Source: Chryseosolibacter sp966080355 (lineage in GTDB: Bacteria > Bacteroidota > Bacteroidia > Cytophagales > Cyclobacteriaceae). From it: a stretch of DNA of 10,185 nucleotides. Shown here piece by piece: positions 6,292 to 10,185 of this stretch. The stretch's first letter is position 1. Each line of letters opens with the position of its first letter. The notes under the pieces were generated by a model. The model worked only from the letters and a program-made list of their open reading frames with translations. It did not search any database and was not told where the DNA came from. A program made the position numbers and the translations under genes. Where the stretch lies: the NCBI GenBank assembly GCA_966080355.1, contig CBHROW010000191.1, positions 1-10,185 of the forward strand, written 5' to 3'.

Positions 6292-8748
6292 TTAGCTACC
6301 ACAAGCTTCGCATGCGTCCGGGTTGTCCAGCGAGCATGCCATGTCGGAGCGCTTCTGATCGTAGTCTCCGGCTGAAGCATTGTATTGAATGGCTTGTTGT
6401 GCATCGTTCATCACCGCAGCCAGTACCGGTTCCGTTGCAACAATTGCGTTAGCTTCCGCAGCTGCAGGTTGTTGAACAGCACTCTTGTCGAGCGTGAACT
6501 TGATCGCATCGGCTGCTGCTGTTGAACGCAGGTAGTACATGCCCGTTTTCAAACCTTTCTTCCATGCATAGAAGTGCATTGAAGTAAGCTTGCCGAAGTT
6601 CGGATCGGTGAGGTGAATATTCAATGACTGTGATTGACAAATGAACGCGCCACGGTCTGCAGACATATCGATGATCGCCTTCTGAGAAATTTCCCAAACG
6701 GTTTTATAAATGTCCTTGATGTTTTGCGGGATCTCAGCGATAGGCTGAACTGAGCCGTTTGTAGAGATGAGCTTTTGTCTCATGTTCTCGCTCCACAAAC
6801 CAAGTCCGATCAGGTCTCTCATCAGATGCTTGTTGGCTACGATGAACTCCCCGGAAAGCGTTCTGCGTGTGTAGCAGTTCGAAGTGTATGGTTCGAAGCA
6901 CTCGTTGTTTCCAAGGATTTGTGAAGTAGAAGCTGTTGGCATTGGCGCTACGAGCAATGAGTTACGCACACCATATTGCTTCACTTCCTGCTTCAGCTTA
7001 TCCCAGTTCCAGCGACCGGATGAAGGTGTAACACCCCACATGTCGAACTGGAAAATTCCTTTTGAAACCGGTGAACCTTTGAATGTCTCGTATGGACCAT
7101 GCTTCTTCGCTTCTTCCATCGAAGCCTCCATCGCTGCGAAGTAGATCGTTTCAAAGATATCGCGGTTCAGGCCACGCGCTTCCGGAGAATCGAATGGCAT
7201 TCTCAGCATGATGAATGCATCAGCCAAGCCTTGCACACCGAGTCCGATAGGGCGATGACGCATGTTGGACTTGCGTGCTTCTTCGACAGGATAGTAATTG
7301 ATATCGATCACTTTGTTCAGGTTGCGAGTTGCCACCTTGGTGATCTCATAGAGTTTTTGATGATCGAATGTTCCATCTTCGGTAACGAACTTAGGAAGGG
7401 CGATCGATGCCAGGTTACAAACGGCAACTTCATCATGCGAAGTGTACTCGATGATCTCCGTACACAGGTTGCTCGACTTGATGGTCCCGAGATTTTTCTG
7501 ATTTGATTTTTTGTTCGCTGCGTCTTTGTAAAGAATGTAAGGAGTTCCGGTTTCGATCTGGGCTTCGAGGATTTCGAACCAAAGATCCTGTGCTTTTACC
7601 TGCTTGCGGAATTTTCCTTCGCTTTCATATTTGCTGTAAAGTCTTTCGAAGTCTTCGCCATAAACATCTGCGAGTCCAGGAGCTTCGTTAGGGCAGAAGA
7701 GAGACCACATTTCATTGTTCTCTACGCGCTGCATGAATAGGTCCGGAATCCAGATGGCATAGAACAGATCGCGTGCACGCATTTCTTCCTTACCGTGATT
7801 TTTCTTCAGGTCGAGGAAATCGAAAATATCGGCATGCCATGGTTCGAGGTAGATCGCGAAGCTTCCCTTCCGTTTTCCACCACCCTGATCGACATAACGC
7901 GCAGTCATATCGAAATTGCGGAGCATCGGAACAATACCGTTCGATGTTCCACCGGTTCCTTTGATGTATGAGCCTTTCGCGCGAACGTTGTGAATGCTGA
8001 GACCAATTCCTCCGGCGGATTGAGAGATCGTCGCGCTTTGTTTCAATGTATCGTAGATGCCATCGATGCTGTCGTCCGTCATGGTGAGGAGGAAGCATGA
8101 TGAAAGTTGGGGCTTCGGAGTTCCCGCGTTGAAGAGAGTCGGTGTTGCGTGGGTGAACCACTTCTCCGACATAAGATTATAGGTTTCGATCGCTGCCGGA
8201 ATATCATCACCATGAATACCGACTGCAACACGCATGATCAAATGCTGAGGACGTTCAATGGTTTTACCATCGATCTTCATCAGGTATGAACGTTCGAGTG
8301 TTTTGTATCCGAAATAGTCATAGCTGAAATCACGATCATAAAGGATTGCGTCATCTAAAGTCTGCGCATGTTCTTTGATCACTCTCCACGTTTCTTTCGA
8401 GATGAGTGGAGCGTTCTGACCTGTTTTCGGATCGACATACTGGTACAAGCGCTTCATCGTGTTCGAAAAAGACTTGCTTGTTACTTTGTGAAGATTTGAA
8501 ACTGCAATTCGCGCGGCAAGCTTTGCGAAATCAGGGTGACGCGTAGTCATCGTAGCTGCAATCTCAGCTGCGAGATTATCGAGTTCCTGCGTAGAGACAC
8601 CATCATACAGGCCATTGATCACCTTCATGGCCACCTCAACCGGGTTAACGAACTTGGGATCGAGACCGTAGCAAAGTTTTTCGATTCTGGCGGTGATTTT
8701 ATCGAACTTTACGGACTCCCGATGTCCATCGCGTTTTAGTACAAGCAT
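6292..8748 (-). CDS. nrdA: Class Ia ribonucleoside-diphosphate reductase, alpha subunit
   Basis: The 818-residue large subunit reduces ribonucleoside diphosphates to deoxyribonucleotides. An N-terminal ATP-cone (about residues 1-92) carries the overall activity site; Asp57 matches the residue linked to dATP inhibition in mammalian R1. Active-site residues fall at human RRM1 numbering: Cys218 (LSSCFL) and Cys444 (VAVCNLA) as redox pair, Asn427-Cys429-Glu431 (SNLCTE) with Cys429 the thiyl radical site. Tyr738-Tyr739 (GMYYLR) complete the radical path. The C-terminal tail CEACGS provides Cys813 and Cys816 for re-reduction by thioredoxin or glutaredoxin. Sequence blocks such as FTHATPTLFNAGT and APMPTAST closely resemble the eukaryotic enzyme rather than E. 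coli NrdA. An Ala-rich linker (about 757-800) precedes the tail. The gene follows nrdB by 54 bp with no promoter pattern in the gap, so both are probably one transcript, ended by the terminator at 6231-6263. Confidence 0.97.
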   Translation of the reverse strand: MLVLKRDGHRESVKFDKITARIEKLCYGLDPKFVNPVEVAMKVINGLYDGVSTQELDNLAAEIAATMTTRHPDFAKLAARIAVSNLHKVTSKSFSNTMKRLYQYVDPKTGQNAPLISKETWRVIKEHAQTLDDAILYDRDFSYDYFGYKTLERSYLMKIDGKTIERPQHLIMRVAVGIHGDDIPAAIETYNLMSEKWFTHATPTLFNAGTPKPQLSSCFLLTMTDDSIDGIYDTLKQSATISQSAGGIGLSIHNVRAKGSYIKGTGGTSNGIVPMLRNFDMTARYVDQGGGKRKGSFAIYLEPWHADIFDFLDLKKNHGKEEMRARDLFYAIWIPDLFMQRVENNEMWSLFCPNEAPGLADVYGEDFERLYSKYESEGKFRKQVKAQDLWFEILEAQIETGTPYILYKDAANKKSNQKNLGTIKSSNLCTEIIEYTSHDEVAVCNLASIALPKFVTEDGTFDHQKLYEITKVATRNLNKVIDINYYPVEEARKSNMRHRPIGLGVQGLADAFIMLRMPFDSPEARGLNRDIFETIYFAAMEASMEEAKKHGPYETFKGSPVSKGIFQFDMWGVTPSSGRWNWDKLKQEVKQYGVRNSLLVAPMPTASTSQILGNNECFEPYTSNCYTRRTLSGEFIVANKHLMRDLIGLGLWSENMRQKLISTNGSVQPIAEIPQNIKDIYKTVWEISQKAIIDMSADRGAFICQSQSLNIHLTDPNFGKLTSMHFYAWKKGLKTGMYYLRSTAAADAIKFTLDKSAVQQPAAAEANAIVATEPVLAAVMNDAQQAIQYNASAGDYDQKRSDMACSLDNPDACEACGS

Positions 8749-8802
8749 CTTGTGATTGGGTTGTTGTTAAAAAATGAAGTTTAAAAAGTGATTTGAATCT
8801 AA

Positions 8803-9792
8803 TTAAAAATCTTCGTTAAGTGAAAACTTTGGCGCAGATTCTTTCTCCGTACTCTTCATCACTCCTGCCTTCTGATATTCTGCCACTCGTTTTTCGAAGA
8901 AGTTGGTCTTGCCACGCAACGAGATCATATCCATGAAATCGAATGGATTAGTAACGTTGTAAACTTTCGTGCCAACGAGTTCATTCAACAGGCGATCTGC
9001 CACGAACTCGATGTATTGACGCATTTGCGCTGCGTTCATACCAATGAGATTTACCGGAAGCGCATCGGTCACAAATTCTTTTTCGATCTCGACTGCATCT
9101 TTGATGATCTCGATCACGCGCTCTTTCGGGAGTTGATTCACCACGTGTTTCGTGTAGAGATGACATGCGAAATCGCAGTGCAAACCCTCATCGCGTGAGA
9201 TCAATTCGTTCGAGAAACTCAGCCCCGGCATCAATCCTCGTTTCTTCAGCCAGAAAATGGAACAGAAAGAACCTGAAAAGAAAATTCCTTCTACAGCGGC
9301 AAAGGCGATGAGGCGTTCCTGGAAAGTGCCGTCACCGATCCAGCGCAATGCCCACTGCGCTTTTTTCTTGACGCAGTCCATCGTGTCGATAGCGTGGAAC
9401 AGTTTGTCTTTCTCTTTTGCATCTTTCACATACGTGTCGATCAGAAGAGAGTAAGTTTCCGAGTGGATATTCTCGATGGCGATCTGAAATCCGTAGAAGA
9501 ATTTTGCTTCGGTATACTGAACTTCGGAAACAAAATGTTCTGCCAGGTTTTCGTTCACAATGCCATCGCTGGCTGCGAAGAACGCGAGCACATGCATGAT
9601 GAAGTGACGTTCGCCATCATTGAGGTTGTGCCAGTCTTTGAGGTCATGGCTCAGATCGATTTCTTCCGCTGTCCAGAAGCTAGCCTCTGCTTGCTTATAA
9701 AATTTCCAGATGTCGTGATGAACGATGGGAAAAAGAACAAAGCGGTCTTTGTTCTCTTTGAGGATAGGTTCTTCCAGGGTTGCTCCGCTCAT
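8803..9792 (-). CDS. nrdB: Class Ia ribonucleoside-diphosphate reductase, beta subunit (R2)
   Basis: The 329-residue small subunit houses the diferric centre and tyrosyl radical that start catalysis in NrdA. Iron ligands are all visible: Asp76 (AASDGI), Glu107 and His110 (IENIHSE), Glu168 (AAVEGIF), Glu202 and His205 (RDEGLHCDF). The radical tyrosine is Tyr114 (HSETYS), so this is a tyrosyl-radical protein and not a Tyr-less class Ic variant. The C terminus KFSLNEDF matches the R2 tail that docks into R1. As with NrdA, long blocks such as HVLAFFAASDGIVNEN and FWLKKRGLMPGL resemble the eukaryotic R2. It lacks the long N-terminal extension of animal R2, starting shortly before the conserved EEPIL. 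nrdB comes first in the operon, the reverse of E. coli. The ATG at 9792 is the only start fitting the conserved N terminus. Regulation may involve the DnaA-like sites about 200 bp upstream. Confidence 0.97.
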   Translation of the reverse strand: MSGATLEEPILKENKDRFVLFPIVHHDIWKFYKQAEASFWTAEEIDLSHDLKDWHNLNDGERHFIMHVLAFFAASDGIVNENLAEHFVSEVQYTEAKFFYGFQIAIENIHSETYSLLIDTYVKDAKEKDKLFHAIDTMDCVKKKAQWALRWIGDGTFQERLIAFAAVEGIFFSGSFCSIFWLKKRGLMPGLSFSNELISRDEGLHCDFACHLYTKHVVNQLPKERVIEIIKDAVEIEKEFVTDALPVNLIGMNAAQMRQYIEFVADRLLNELVGTKVYNVTNPFDFMDMISLRGKTNFFEKRVAEYQKAGVMKSTEKESAPKFSLNEDF

Positions 9793-9928
9793 GGTTAAAG
9801 AATTTAGGTGTTACCAAATATCAATACAGGTCAAGTGGGACGCACTTTTCCCTGATTTTTAACGTATTAAATAGTCTTGGCTTTTAAGAATCGAGCAGAC
9901 TCGCGCGATCTGGTCAGCATCAAGTGTA

Positions 9929-9959
9929 CAAATGAAAAAAACCGATTCGATAAATCAAA
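9929..9959 (-). promoter_or_regulatory. Weak candidate promoter of nrdB-nrdA
   Basis: On the minus strand TTTG (9959-9956) is followed 19 nt later by TTCATTTG (9936-9929), a 7/8 match to the Bacteroidota -7 element TAnnTTTG. The spacing is suitable, and it would give a leader of about 130 nt before the nrdB ATG. Its -33 element lies about 30 bp from the DnaA-like array. However, 7/8 matches are common in such A/T-rich DNA; another one (9815-9822) lies nearer the gene but lacks a -33 partner. Confidence 0.3.
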
Positions 9960-9988
9960 AAGTGGTTTTTTGGCCCTTGAAACAACGT

Positions 9989-10021
9989 TTGTGGATAACT
10001 TGTTGATGCTTTGTGGAAATA
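9989..10021 (-). promoter_or_regulatory. Tandem array of three DnaA-box-like sites at 11-bp period
   Basis: Three consecutive 11-bp units read on the + strand TTGTGGATAAC, TTGTTGATGCT and TTGTGGAAATA. As minus-strand boxes they are TTATCCACA (9998-9990, a perfect consensus site), GCATCAACA (10009-10001) and ATTTCCACA (10020-10012, one mismatch to TTWTNCACA). All point the same way, one helical turn apart, as expected for side-by-side binding by DnaA. The location upstream of nrdB recalls the DnaA boxes of the E. coli nrdAB promoter; an origin is the alternative. Confidence 0.6.
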
Positions 10022-10185
10022 TAAGTTCCTGTAATATAGCAGCTTAATGGGGGATTGTTCGGGCAGAATTTGAGTGTAAGAAAGCAGCAGTTTTTTGAAA
10101 AAATATTTTTTTGATTTGGTCAGCTCGCTTTTCTCGGATAATCGCTGGAATTTTCTAATAGTGCTCTCTAAATCTCGATTCTTTT

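Larger units (their letters stand above)
9793..10185. other. Gene-free region upstream of nrdB with regulatory or origin-like content
   Basis: No convincing gene lies in these 393 bp on either strand; only very short frames open. The stretch holds a weak nrdB promoter candidate (9929-9959), an AAAAAACC / GGTTTTTT inverted pair (9936-9943 and 9964-9971), a three-member DnaA-box-like tandem array (9989-10021) and an A/T-rich block with a 14-bp perfect palindrome AAAAAATATTTTTT (10098-10111). I see no tRNA or clear riboswitch. The right end of the window may be the leader of another gene outside it. Confidence 0.6.

Noticed and set aside
7099..7506. Plus-strand open frame of 135 codons inside nrdA
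   Set aside because: It lies fully antisense to a certain, highly conserved coding region and shows no motif of its own.
9793..9900. NrdR-type operator before nrdB
   Set aside because: No pair of 16-bp palindromic NrdR boxes could be recognised.
9934..9973. AAAAAACC / GGTTTTTT inverted pair as a bidirectional terminator
   Set aside because: The stem is mostly A-T with a 20-nt loop and only two G-C pairs. It is kept as a composition note, not called.
9934..10008. Very short open frame starting MKKTDSIN
   Set aside because: Only 24 codons, it runs through the DnaA-like array, and it shows no coding evidence.

Overview
The window looks like chromosomal DNA of moderate G+C from a member of the Bacteroidota. 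I judge this from the absence of Shine-Dalgarno sequences before the starts, a perfect Bacteroidota-type -7 element (TAnnTTTG) before the HPP gene, a signal peptide ending in FSQ, and class I ribonucleotide reductase subunits of the eukaryote-like type. I cannot name a genus. It reads as core chromosome with one small inserted-looking unit.

Layout. Positions 1-807 hold the 3' part of an acetyl-CoA synthetase gene (acs), cut by the window edge. Positions 902-4983 hold a tight three-gene run on the + strand: two SGNH/GDSL-type exported hydrolase-like proteins followed by an AlgI-type MBOAT acyltransferase. The first two genes are 1 nt apart and the next pair overlaps by 32 bp. The likely job is O-acylation of a cell-surface or exported glycan, with the MBOAT moving the acyl group across the membrane and the SGNH proteins acting outside. 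Positions 5029-5607 hold an HPP-family membrane protein behind its own predicted promoter. The + strand block ends there.

Positions 5695-6235 are a compact unit: a minus-strand gene for a GxxExxY protein (PD-(D/E)xK-like fold) bracketed by two 41-bp imperfect inverted repeats with a CGC-based 8-9 bp rhythm. Its right repeat abuts the U-tract of the nrdA terminator.

Positions 6292-9792 hold the minus-strand nrdB-nrdA operon for a class Ia ribonucleotide reductase, closed by a clear intrinsic terminator. Every catalytic residue I looked for is present. Upstream of nrdB are about 390 bp without a gene (9793-10185). They contain three DnaA-box-like sites in tandem at exactly 11-bp spacing (9989-10021), a weak promoter candidate close by, and an A/T-rich palindrome near the window end. 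The DnaA array is best explained either as DnaA control of dNTP supply, as known for E. coli nrdAB, or as part of a replication origin. The sequence alone does not decide.

The observations most worth a second look are the DnaA-like array, the repeat-bracketed GxxExxY unit, the SGNH-SGNH-MBOAT operon, and an Arg-to-Asn change in a conserved acs motif.
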